From the NCBI GenBank assembly GCA_025330725.1, contig JAIWND010000013.1:847560-911559 (forward strand): a stretch of 64,000 bases of DNA, in the 5' to 3' direction. The notes beneath the pieces are model-generated. The model worked only from the letters and a program-made list of their open reading frames with translations. It was not told where the DNA came from and did not search any database. Position 1 is the stretch's first letter, and each line of letters opens with the position of its first letter. Shown here in pieces: positions 55,957 through 64,000 of this stretch. This DNA is from Chlamydoabsidia padenii. Taxonomy: Eukaryota; Mucoromycota; Mucoromycetes; Mucorales; Cunninghamellaceae. A program made the translations under genes and the position numbers.

Positions 55957-58700
55957 ATGACCTTTGGCAACGACTTACAAGTAAGACTGACATTTGACTA
56001 GGGGGTGGACATTTTGCTTTATGACTGGCTGACACTAATTAACTTTGTTTTTATAACATAGGACCAGATCCCAGCGATTGTTGATTATGTTGGTGATGGC
56101 ATACAGTCATTAAACCAGTTTCGGAACTTTGTCAGGGATAAAAGTCATCTCGAACGAGACTATGCCCAGAAATTGGAAAACTTGGCGAAGAAATACAAGG
56201 CGGCAGCAACAAAGAAACTACCTGACAACACCACAGATGATATTGAATGGGACGACTCTACAAGGTAAAGGAAATTATACTTTATAATAGTATGGTGGAC
56301 TCATACAAAATCTCTTGGCTTGTTCTATTTGTTTATAATAGTACCTCGGTAACTGCTTGGCATTCTTTATTACAACAAACTGAAATGTTGGCCAAGTCTC
56401 GATATCAACTGGTGGACGACCTAAACGCCATGATTATTGAATCTGCTAGAGCTACTTTGGCGAGAAAAGAGGATGCCAAGAAAAAGGTAGGAAAAGGAAG
56501 AACCATATTACCAAGTTATTCACTATCTTCTCTTTTGTATCTATCTAGCATGTTGCTTTCTTCCAAAAACTCAAGGCTGAACGGGACAAGACGTATCTGG
56601 ACAAGGACAAGGCGAAACAAGCTTATGATGATGCTTGTTCTGAAATAGAATCACTACGTATCAAACTAAATAAATCTACTGGTGATAATGAAAAGGTAGG
56701 AACGGGATTGATAATAGAACTATTCAACTGACCCTTCTTATTCAGGTACAGCGACAATTGGATCATGCTATACTCGAATGTAATAACAAAAAGGTAAATA
56801 TAAAGGAAGGGATGTTAAAAGGCATGGGTTATTAATTTGGCACTTTTAAATCAATAGAACAGTTATCTCTTGGCTTTGGCCGTTTCCAATGCTGAACGAA
56901 CAAAATACTTTGAAGTGGATATTCCAGCTTTGGCGGATGTAAGTTGGCTTTTTTTTTTTTATCCTAAAGGTTAATGGGAACTCACTCTTCATTTTTGTCT
57001 TTATAGAATCTCCAAGACCTGGATGCTTCCCGTGTGCTGGCCATGCGTGATCTTTATGCAAACTATGTCAATGTAGAACTTCAAGTTTTGGCCAAATCAC
57101 AGAATTATTACGATACGGCTATGATGGACATTACAAAGGTGGACCCTGAGGTGGATGAAAACTTGTTTGTGCGTGATACTCTTGGATCATCAACCTCTGC
57201 TGCTACTGCTAATACTGAATTCACCTTCCTTCCTTGGACTGCTTCTGATTCTTCAGAGATCGATACCGTAAGTAGGATCTAGACCTCTCTGTTTTTATTA
57301 TTACTAAATACATATACTTTTTTTGATTTTTAGGATCCTAATTTAGTCCTTAGTGACTCATCTATTATCTTTTTAAACAACAAACTGGTCAAAGATAGGC
57401 GGAAATTGGATGTAATTGGAGACGAATTATCTAAACGATCAACGGAATTAGGTGAATTGGATAGCAAGGTACGGTCTTTCACTGACAAGGCCGTTTCTGC
57501 ATATGATGTGGCAAAAGAGGTAGGTTTTGAAGAAAGAAAGAAAGTTTATGCGTTGACTAACTCTTGAAACACTTCTTTGTAGCAATTCATGGAATTATCT
57601 CGGGAAATGACTCTCTTGGCAACACAAAAGGCGCGGGTGAAAAGTGAAATTGATGTAATCATTCACTGCATTGGGGGTAAGTATAGACACTCGTTAAAAG
57701 TAAACAAGCTTTTATATGACTCACTTCTTCTTTTATATTAGATGATGGTCTTCGTGCTCAAATGCATGATTTCAGGGCTTCGTCTTTTACTATACCAACC
57801 ACTTGTGATTATTGCAAAAGTACGATTTGGGGTCTATCTAAACAAGGAATGACATGCAAAGGTAATGCACCAAGATAATGATGGGGAAATATAGATGAAC
57901 TCACTCGACGCTTTTTTTTTTTTTTTTTTTTTTTTGACTAGCTTGTGGATTTAACTGCCATGCCAAATGTGAAATGAAGGTAGCACCCAACTGCTCGGGT
58001 GTGCGTGGACAAATCAATCAACAACCCTCCTCCAACAACTTATCCATTCACTCTAGTATCAAATCACCCACTATTCCTCGTCAATCAATCAGCAGTACGC
58101 CATCATTCATCTCGACCACCATCGAACAACCACAAGAACCAACTGATTCCTCACTACCCATCTTGGAAGCTCTTTATGATTATGAAGCACGAGATGAAGA
58201 TGAATTGACGATCATGGAAGGAGATCGTTTGACTGTGATTGATGATCGTAAGTAAATCACTCTGTTGGTGGGTGGGGGAATAGCAATACTAATCGGTCTT
58301 TGTGGGGATGAGAATAGCTGGTGATGGATGGCTCAAGGTACGACATGGAAATGCAGTAGGTATCATTCCCGCCAATTATGTCCGCGGAACAACAGTAGAC
58401 GCACCACCACCCATGGATGATCACCAGACACCTGAACCTATTGCTGCTGCACCGGATTATGTGGTAGCCCTGTATAACTTTGAAGCTGTCAATGCGGACG
58501 AATTGAATCTACGAGAAGGTGATACGATTTTGGTGACCAAACGAGACGATAGTGGTTGGTGGGAAGGTAAGGAAATACTAATCATGGTGTGTTTGTATTA
58601 TTGACTCTTTTTTTTTTTTTGTTTTTTTGTTTTTGTTATGTTAGGGGTCTTGAATGGAACTGCCGGGATCTTTCCAGCAAACTATGTTAAATCGGATTAG
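55957..58700 (+). CDS. BZZ1: F-BAR / C1 / double SH3 protein (Bzz1/syndapin-like)
   Basis: Thirteen exons: join(55957..55980,56062..56264,56342..56486,56549..56695,56746..56793,56858..56938,57007..57267,57334..57519,57583..57676,57742..57861,57942..58247,58318..58566,58645..58700), 639 aa, like yeast Bzz1 (633). The F-BAR domain covers about residues 1-280 (DQFRNFVRDKSHLERDYAQKL-type start, basic helices). A C1-like zinc finger (FRASSFTIPTTCDYCKSTI, ACGFNCHAKCEMKVAPNC) sits at about 410-460. Two SH3 domains follow (EALYDYEARDEDELTIMEGD and VALYNFEAVNADELNLREGD, the last ending FPANYVKSD). Bzz1 activates WASP/Arp2/3 actin assembly at endocytic sites. The first exon is 24 nt. Confidence 0.94.
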
Positions 58701-59260
58701 AATTAGATGGTTGTTAATTAGCTACTACATTACTTTAATAAAGACATATAATACTATACTCTACCGGGGAGGGGACAATATGTGTGTAGAATGAATGATA
58801 TGGAATGGTGTATTATTCTGGGTAAATATAGTTTGGGCGAAGCATAAAAAATTGGTAATAAACTGTAGATCAAGCTCAATGATTGACTCGGGGGGACTAA
58901 ACCACGCTTCTATATACTACTTTTTTACATCCTTTTGTGAATTCAAATCTCTAATGGGGGTCCTATTTGACATTTTGTCTGCCTGATCATACCAAGCTTC
59001 CCTTTAGGCTGTTTTTAAAATCCCGATTTATGCACTTACAACTCCGATTGTTAAGTGCACTCTACTCGTTTCCTTCAAAATTAGAGTGTGTGCATGAATT
59101 AAACCGTACGCATAACCCTGCCCCCATCCAGCAAAGAACTTGTGTGTGACATGCCAAACGCTTTAACAAAACAAAACAAAGAGAGAGAGATCAAAGAATG
59201 TAATTTATTTTATTAATTCCTTTTTACACAATGTACTAAACTATATATAATCTATTAAAA
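58701..59260. other. Intergenic region between convergent genes
   Basis: AATAAAGA near 58736 for BZZ1, TTCAAATCTC near 58940 and TTTAAAATCCCGATT near 59019. No gene is seen. Confidence 0.5.
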
Positions 59261-60111
59261 CTAAGGAGTAATGGAAGCCAAGATGGATTGTCTGGTTTGA
59301 TCCGCTTCGTCTCGAATAGTCTTAATCATCGATGCCCCTTGTTGCTCCACATATGCGATTTTCTGTTCCATCATTGTATGCAAGTATTCCTCCACCGTCA
59401 TGGACAGTTCCTTTTCAGTCAAGAGAGATGTGATGCCAAGCCCCGTTGTCGTATTGTCGTCATCAAAGTCAAATAACGGGGTAGACGATGCATAAGACTG
59501 GATAGGTGATTGTCGCCGTCTTTTATTCCTAAACCGTTGTTCGATTTGAGCACCAATATCTTCATCCGTCTGTCGATGCCGCGGTGTATCAAGATTACCA
59601 AATAGGTTCCTGCTTTGTGGATCGTTTGCCGATCGGATGGGTGAGAGTGTGAGCGACATGAGATCATTGCCTCGGTCGATCCTAGAGTGTTTCGGGGTCG
59701 ACTGAGGAAGGAGACCAAAATCAATCCTGGAGTGTTTGGGAGTCGAGTGTGGGAGGAAATCTTGGTCGATCCTAGAGTTTTTCGGAGTCGAGTGTGGAAT
59801 AGGTGAAAGTCGTCTGGTCGTCCTAGAATCGGATGTCATGGTAGTTGCTTTAGGTGTTGATGATAGTGTCCTGGTCCCGTTGGTCATATTAAGAGGTTTA
59901 TCTGTTATTGTTGTTGTTGTTGAAGATAGCCTTGTCCCTGATGATCTTTTCCTTTTATCCGATGATGTTGATGCTGACAGTCGAAGTGACTCCTTATTTA
60001 ACTGTCCATTCGCTGTTGCCGGTAAAGAGTCATTTGCCCTTCCTTTCCCTTTATCCCTCGAGGTTGGTTTATCCTATCCATATACAGAGAAAAAAAGTGA
60101 GTCGGTTTGTA

Positions 60112-60143
<32 letters not shown>

Positions 60144-60694
60144 CAAAAAAAAAAAAAAAAAGAGCACTTACATGTTGTTTTTGTAATCTATTCAGTACAT
60201 CCATTGGTGTTTCATTGTTATCTGTCCTTGTGGATGCCGCCTGTGATCCATTGGTGGTTGGTGTTGTACCCTTTAGTGATGATGGGGTAAATGATTTTGT
60301 GAGTTCGGGAGGGAGCATCTTTTTAAGACTCTTGAGAGATTTCTTCTTTGGTGCATAAGTGATGAGTGTTTTGGTATTTGTTGGACGTTGTTGTTGTTCG
60401 ACTATAGGTTTAGGAGCAAGGTCCATTTTCGCAATGTCCCAGACACTGTCGTCAAATCTTGATTTCTCTTGATTACCACCTGTCGCTTCCTCTTCATCGC
60501 TTGTATCGCTTGTATCGCTTGTATCGCTTGTATCACTTGTATCACTTGTATCGCTTTTGCTGGTTGTTAGTGCTGTTTCGTTTGCACCGCCGATGGTAGC
60601 TCGTCGATTTTGCTTTGATTTTGTTGGAGAGGTGGTTGTAGGTGTCGCAGGCAAGGATCGTTTCTTGTTTTCATTTGCATTTGTCCCTTTACGT

Positions 60695-60729
<35 letters not shown>

Positions 60730-61511
60730 AAAGAAGATCCCAATGAATAACCTATTAACTTTAACCCATTTCCATTCCAATTACCTTAGATATGGTTGAT
60801 TTCTTAGCTGGTATCGTTGCTTGCCACCTAATGACAAAGGTACAATTAGGGCTAGCATTTTGATGTTTTGTCCTGCAAAAGGTATAAGAGTTAATAAAAC
60901 AGTTGTTTGTTATTTTTGTTGTTGTTGTTTCGATCTCTTACCATGGATTAGATGCCTTGTTGAAATTACTAAAGCAACATTGGCAATAAGGGCATTTGAC
61001 ACGATCAGGTTCATCAACTGTTGGTAAAAAGATAAAACCTGCTTCCGCCATCTATAGTAGCAAAAGAAAAAAGTCAATGGGTTATTGAATAAACTTGAGG
61101 GGGAGGGGTGTTACCTTTGATGATGAAGGATAAGATCGTTGCCGAGTCGAAGATCGTGTACGCTGTTGTGAATCTAAAGGAGTTGGAGGCCAAAGTCGTC
61201 CTTTGGTGAATGTCTTTAGTCGAGCCTTTGTCATGTATTCAGATTCAGGATACGTGTCGGGTTTCGAGTCCACAATAGGAATAGTCGTCAGTGCATCGGG
61301 AAAGTTGAGAATCACTAAAGGACAGGTCGCAGCTTCGTGAGCGTGTCGTGCTAACGGTGATTGACCTTGTTTCCATCCAGATAGTGCAATGTTACAAAGA
61401 TAACACTGCACCTTGTCGATAATTCGTTTCGTCGCTACATTATAAAAGCCTGCATTTGCAAACTGGAAAGGAGTTTTGTTGGTTGTTCCTGTCTTTTAAT
61501 ATTATCTTGAT

Positions 61512-61558
<47 letters not shown>

Positions 61559-61664
61559 GGGGATGCCTTACTTCTTCTGGTGAATGGTATTTGTCATTAT
61601 TGATATATGGCCAAGGAGGATCATGTTCGGTATAGGTAGAGAGTCGGTGAGCAGTGTTGTTCAT
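59261..61664 (-). CDS. BIR1: Survivin-like protein with two BIR domains (chromosomal passenger complex)
   Basis: Six exons: complement(join(59261..60073,60172..60696,60785..60872,60942..61051,61115..61462,61572..61664)), 658 aa. BIR1 (about residues 5-75): WPYINNDKYHSPEEFANAGF, CYLCNIALSGWKQG and HAHEAATCPL give the Cys-Cys-His-Cys zinc site. BIR2 (about 145-215): MAEAGFIFLPTVDEPDRVKC, CPYCQCCFSNF and PWTKHQNASPNC. The long middle has a Ser-Asp-Thr repeat followed by an acidic run. Then comes a block repeated three times around STPKHSRID, full of TP/SP-Lys sites that suit Cdk1. The C-terminus (MTVEEYLHTMMEQKIAYVEQQ) is helical. Fungal Bir1 works with INCENP and Aurora B at centromeres and the spindle midzone. 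Two introns carry long A/T runs. Confidence 0.92.
60106..60161. repeat. T run directly followed by A runs in a BIR1 intron
   Basis: About 20 T are followed by about 14 A, a C, and about 17 more A. The T and A runs can pair as a hairpin in the transcript. It lies between the last two BIR1 exons. Other long A runs are at about 60699-60726 and 61514-61554, also in BIR1 introns. Confidence 0.8.
60499..60558 (-). repeat. 9-bp coding repeat giving a Ser-Asp-Thr run
   Basis: The unit CTTGTATCG or a one-base variant is repeated about six times on the + strand. On the BIR1 strand it encodes SDTSDTSDT and continues into an acidic run, a typical CK2 target design. Confidence 0.85.
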
Positions 61665-61681
61665 GAGTGAATAAAAGTAAA

Positions 61682-62038
61682 ATGGTAAGAAGCAAAAAGA
61701 AAGATCACGAAAGAGATTCTTTTTTTTTTGTTTTTAAAAATTTACGGAACCAGCGGCATTTCAATTTCGGATATTCATGGTCAGAGCCTCAAGGTAGTAG
61801 ACGGCTAATTTCAGCGAATAGTAATCAAGACGGCACTTTTTGTCCAATCAAAATGCTCTCCGAATTTTCGGATTTTAGCCAGTGCTTTATATTTTACCAA
61901 GTGATTTTTTTAAATGTCGGCGTCAGACCAACTTTAAGCCTAGATAGTCGCGGAGTACCAAATGTTATACCAGCAGGATCGAAGCGCCGCAAGAAGCGGA
62001 GATCTTATGAAGTACCTAAATGGCAAAGACAACAATAA
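61682..62038 (+). CDS. Small basic protein, divergent from BIR1
   Basis: ORF of 118 aa whose first ATG is at 61682, only 17 bp from the BIR1 start codon on the other strand. The first residues are basic (MVRSKKKDHERD) and the C-terminus is strongly basic and well formed (PNVIPAGSKRRKKRRSYE, then VPKWQRQQ), suggesting an RNA- or nucleolus-associated protein. The middle is less convincing. The true start could lie elsewhere if an unseen intron is present. No family is recognised. Confidence 0.45.
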   Translation: MVRSKKKDHERDSFFFVFKNLRNQRHFNFGYSWSEPQGSRRLISANSNQDGTFCPIKMLSEFSDFSQCFIFYQVIFLNVGVRPTLSLDSRGVPNVIPAGSKRRKKRRSYEVPKWQRQQ

Positions 62039-62080
62039 CCTCTTTTGTATCTCTGTTTACCAACAACAACCCTTTTTATA

Positions 62081-62302
62081 TGTTATTGTCATTCCATTTT
62101 AGTATTCTTCATAACAATAGCAATAGTATAAATAGTCGTATATTTTATTTCGAATAAAGATTAATCATTAACATACTCTATTCTATTCTACTTCGTCTAT
62201 TCTACTAAACTATTCTAGTACATAACAACCAAGTAAGGCACTCACGTGATTGTTATTTCAAATTCCGATAAGTCTGATTTTTCACTTACATACAAACTGA
62301 CA
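62081..62302 (+). repeat. Probable 5' LTR of a Ty3/gypsy element
   Basis: Begins TGTTATTG and ends ACTGACA, i.e. a TG...CA frame, just before a primer-binding-like site. It contains a TATA-like TATAAATAG near 62127 and AATAAAG near 62155, as expected for an LTR promoter and polyadenylation signal. The left edge is not certain, because the second LTR lies outside the window and the two cannot be compared. Confidence 0.5.
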
Positions 62303-62304
62303 AC

Positions 62305-62311
62305 TGGTAGC
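62305..62311 (+). other. Primer-binding site candidate TGGTAGC
   Basis: TGGTAGC matches the first bases complementary to the 3' end of initiator Met tRNA, as used by Ty1 and Ty3. It sits two bases after the putative LTR end and 9 bases before the gag ATG. Confidence 0.55.
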
Positions 62312-62319
62312 TTGTGAAG

Positions 62320-63135
62320 ATGACACCCGAAGAACAACTATCTAAGATGGCCGATATCATGACATTCCTGCTGGAGAAGGAATACAGACAGAAGAGTTCT
62401 GTGGCCGAGATCAAGCCGCCAATGCCTGGCAAGTTTCTTGGTGTCCGTGATCCTACGGTAGTGGAAAATTGGATCGGAGACGTGGATCAGTACTTTGAAT
62501 TCACCAACTTACCTGAAGAAAAACGTTTGGGCTTTGCGCTGTTGCTTTTGGATGACAAGGCTAAGGTTTGGTGGAGACGTTATTCTGTGGATGCTCCAAG
62601 CACATGGGAAGACTTGAAGCAAGCAATCAAGGACTATTTCATTCCAGCTGGGGCGCATGACCTTGCTCGTGGTAAACTGGCGAACCTTCGACAGACTCGG
62701 TCGGTGCAACTTTATATCGAAGAATTCCAAGAGTTACGAATGATCTGTGGTGATGTATCCGAAGCAGAAGCCAAGGATCGTTTCAAGCGCGGCCTACACC
62801 TGGAGATCCAAGAACATGTAGCCATCCATCGACCTGACACTGTGGCCCGTGCTATGGAATTGGCCCTAAACTATGAAGATGCAAGAAGTTCCATTAAAAC
62901 ACCCAAGCAAGTTTGGAAGCAAACTACTTACCGAGGTCCTAAACCAATGGAGTTGGATGTGGCGGCGGTGGAATCTGGAAATGGCGGTTCCGGACGGTCT
63001 AGAGGCAAGAAGAAGACAAACCGAAGCAAGGGACCAAGATTGTGCTGGGCGTGTGAAGAAGAAGGCCACCTTTTATTGGATTGTCCGCTGGTGAAGATGG
63101 CCAAGGGTTTAAAAGCCAAAGCGCCGTCGGCCTAA
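62320..63135 (+). CDS. Retrotransposon Gag protein
   Basis: Single frame, 271 aa, starting at the ATG after the primer-binding site. The Ty3-type capsid domain covers about residues 30-190 (GKFLGVRDPTVVENWIGDVD, FALLLLDDKAKVWWRRYS, IKDYFIPAGAHDLARGKLAN, LYIEEFQELRMICGDVSE). A basic Gly/Arg stretch (SGRSRGKKKTNRSKG) leads to a CCHC zinc knuckle, CWACEEEGHLLLDC. Gag packages the element RNA into virus-like particles. The 3' end overlaps the protease frame by about 55 nt and carries a TTTAAAA heptamer 21 nt before the stop. Confidence 0.93.
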   Translation: MTPEEQLSKMADIMTFLLEKEYRQKSSVAEIKPPMPGKFLGVRDPTVVENWIGDVDQYFEFTNLPEEKRLGFALLLLDDKAKVWWRRYSVDAPSTWEDLKQAIKDYFIPAGAHDLARGKLANLRQTRSVQLYIEEFQELRMICGDVSEAEAKDRFKRGLHLEIQEHVAIHRPDTVARAMELALNYEDARSSIKTPKQVWKQTTYRGPKPMELDVAAVESGNGGSGRSRGKKKTNRSKGPRLCWACEEEGHLLLDCPLVKMAKGLKAKAPSA

Positions 63136-63881
63136 GGGGGGCTGATGTGCGCGATACTACTACCCCTCTGGTGATTGATGAATCCCAAACCGGGAAGAAG
63201 CAGGGTGGATCGCAGCAAGACATGGACAAGACTTCTTCCCCCTTCAAGCGTGGGCATGGTTGGCACAGTAAATTCGTTGAAGATGGCGACCGTTGGCAAG
63301 ATGAGAAGACCCACTTGAAGGAGCTAAATATGGCCAACGGACAGACGGGGTTGCCGATGTATAAGGGCTTCATTGGTGATGAGTCCATGATGGTGATTAT
63401 CGACAGCGGCGCCACGGCAAATTATGTGTCGAAGAGGTTGGCCAGGAAGTTACCACAACGACGACTCGATCAGCCCCTGCAGGTGCAGACAGCAGCCAAT
63501 AAGACCACTATGGTGGACACGCTGGTGCAGGTGCCTATCTCTTTTGGTGAAGATCGTAAGGATGCGATTCTGGTGGATGCGTTGGTGTTTCCGAGCAAGT
63601 TCGATCTGATTCTTGGACTTGACTGGCTGGAGCAGGTGAATCCCAAGGTTGATTGGAAGACCAAGCAGTGGATCTTCGATACAGACAATGGCCCAATGGT
63701 GATTACCCCTGAAGACCGAGATTCTACAGACGCTTTGAATTTCTTGTGTGGTGCAAGACATGTGGTGACGTCGCTGAAGCAAAAGGATCAAGTGGCATAC
63801 TTGTTGGTCAAGGATCTTGGTGTTGTGTCAAAGGCTTGTAATAGGTGGACTGCTGGATATGAAGACTTGTTTGCCCGATGA
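63081..63881 (+). CDS. Retrotransposon Pol, protease region (-1 frame relative to gag)
   Basis: An open frame overlapping the end of gag, offset by -1. There is no ATG near its start, so translation by frameshifting from gag is expected. After a variable linker, the aspartic protease is clear: FIGDESMMVIIDSGATANYVSKRLA-type core with the DSGAT catalytic triad, then LVDALVFPSKFDLILGLDWL as the flap-to-ILG strand. The frame stops at 63879-63881, while the RT-linked motif (PDDLPGLPPERG) continues one frame over, so Pol is interrupted here. Confidence 0.88.
   Translation: MSAGEDGQGFKSQSAVGLRGADVRDTTTPLVIDESQTGKKQGGSQQDMDKTSSPFKRGHGWHSKFVEDGDRWQDEKTHLKELNMANGQTGLPMYKGFIGDESMMVIIDSGATANYVSKRLARKLPQRRLDQPLQVQTAANKTTMVDTLVQVPISFGEDRKDAILVDALVFPSKFDLILGLDWLEQVNPKVDWKTKQWIFDTDNGPMVITPEDRDSTDALNFLCGARHVVTSLKQKDQVAYLLVKDLGVVSKACNRWTAGYEDLFAR
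63108..63114 (+). promoter_or_regulatory. Candidate -1 ribosomal frameshift site TTTAAAA
   Basis: In the gag phase the heptamer is T TTA AAA, which fits the X XXY YYZ rule for -1 slippage. It lies within the gag/protease overlap and in the correct direction (protease is in the -1 frame). Confidence 0.55.
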
Positions 63882-64000
63882 TCTGCCTGGGTTGCCGCCT
63901 GAACGTGGTGTGGTTCATGTTATTGAAACTGGTGATGCTAAGCCGGTGAGTCGAAATCCATTCAAGATGAGCCCGAAGGAGTTGGACGAGTTGGCGCGAC
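63877..64000 (+). pseudogene. Reverse-transcriptase N-terminal region, out of frame with protease, cut by the window edge
   Basis: In the +1 frame relative to the protease, the sequence reads DDLPGLPPERGVVHVIETGD followed by KPVSRNPFKMSPKELDELAR-type residues, the usual lead-in to Ty3/gypsy RT. A one-base discontinuity near 63873 separates it from the protease frame. Either the copy is inactive or there is a sequence error. Confidence 0.75.

Larger units (their letters stand above)
62081..64000 (+). mobile_element. Ty3/gypsy LTR retrotransposon, 5' part
   Basis: LTR-like sequence, a TGGTAGC primer site, gag with a CCHC knuckle, an overlapping protease frame and the start of the reverse-transcriptase region occur in the normal order. 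The window ends before the RT catalytic motif. The coding part is visibly richer in G and C than the neighbouring genes. One reading-frame break occurs near 63873. Confidence 0.93.

Noticed and set aside
59736..60186. Long + strand open frames opposite BIR1
   Set aside because: They are shadows of the repeat-rich BIR1 coding strand and end in a T-run of an intron.
60828..60835. Possible intron start GTGGCA within BIR1 exon 4
   Set aside because: The frame reads through to a better GTAATT donor at 60784 and the next exon matches in phase.

Overview
This window looks like nuclear DNA of a filamentous fungus from an early-diverging lineage, most likely Mucoromycota (Mucorales-like). The grounds are many short GT-AG introns, AT-rich intergenic DNA with long A/T runs and CT-rich leaders, and a gene set that mixes typical fungal genes (ERG2, BZZ1, BIR1, BPL1, RIM2) with genes that are missing from yeasts, such as gamma-SNAP, a methionine-synthase-reductase-like diflavin enzyme and TMEM135. 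The phylum is an inference; no rRNA or mitochondrial marker is present. All exon joins were made by hand from splice consensus plus reading phase. In every spliced gene reported the exon lengths sum to whole codons.

Layout: a repeat-bearing, gene-free left end (1-1752). An HSF-type transcription factor (-), a long kinesin-4-like motor (-), a small unknown gene (+), a TREX/ALY-like RRM protein (-), an MTRR-like reductase (+), an enoyl-CoA isomerase (+), a bacterial-type CMP kinase (-), gamma-SNAP (+), an FHA-domain protein (+), pirin (+), a second copy of the left-end repeat, a RIM2-type mitochondrial carrier (+), an NPF-motif protein (-), TMEM135-like (-), an odd short frame (-), TDP1 (+), folylpolyglutamate synthase (+), an MIT-domain protein (+), a small unknown gene (-), an arrestin-like protein (+), glucosamine-6-phosphate deaminase (+), biotin ligase (+), a glutaredoxin-like protein (-), AMP deaminase (+), ERG2 sterol isomerase (+), an acidic unknown (+), glutaminyl cyclase (+), a V-ATPase subunit D pseudogene (-), BZZ1 (+), the survivin-like BIR1 (-), a small basic ORF (+), and the 5' part of a Ty3/gypsy retrotransposon running off the right edge.

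There is no operon-like logic; these are mostly housekeeping genes. Loose functional themes are one-carbon and cofactor metabolism (MTRR-like, FPGS, BPL1), nucleotide metabolism (CMK, AMD1, RIM2), mitosis (kinesin-4, BIR1), and membrane traffic (gamma-SNAP, MIT, arrestin, BZZ1, NPF protein).

The most notable signals outside the genes are these. A recurrent GC-box-plus-AT motif, roughly GGCGGGRTTTRAA in either orientation, lies about 60-180 bp upstream of many start codons. A dispersed repeat is partly arranged in tandem. There is a decayed V-ATPase D copy. There are two GC-AG introns with the same donor, a 12-nt microexon, and a canonical -1 slippery heptamer at the gag-pol overlap of the retroelement.
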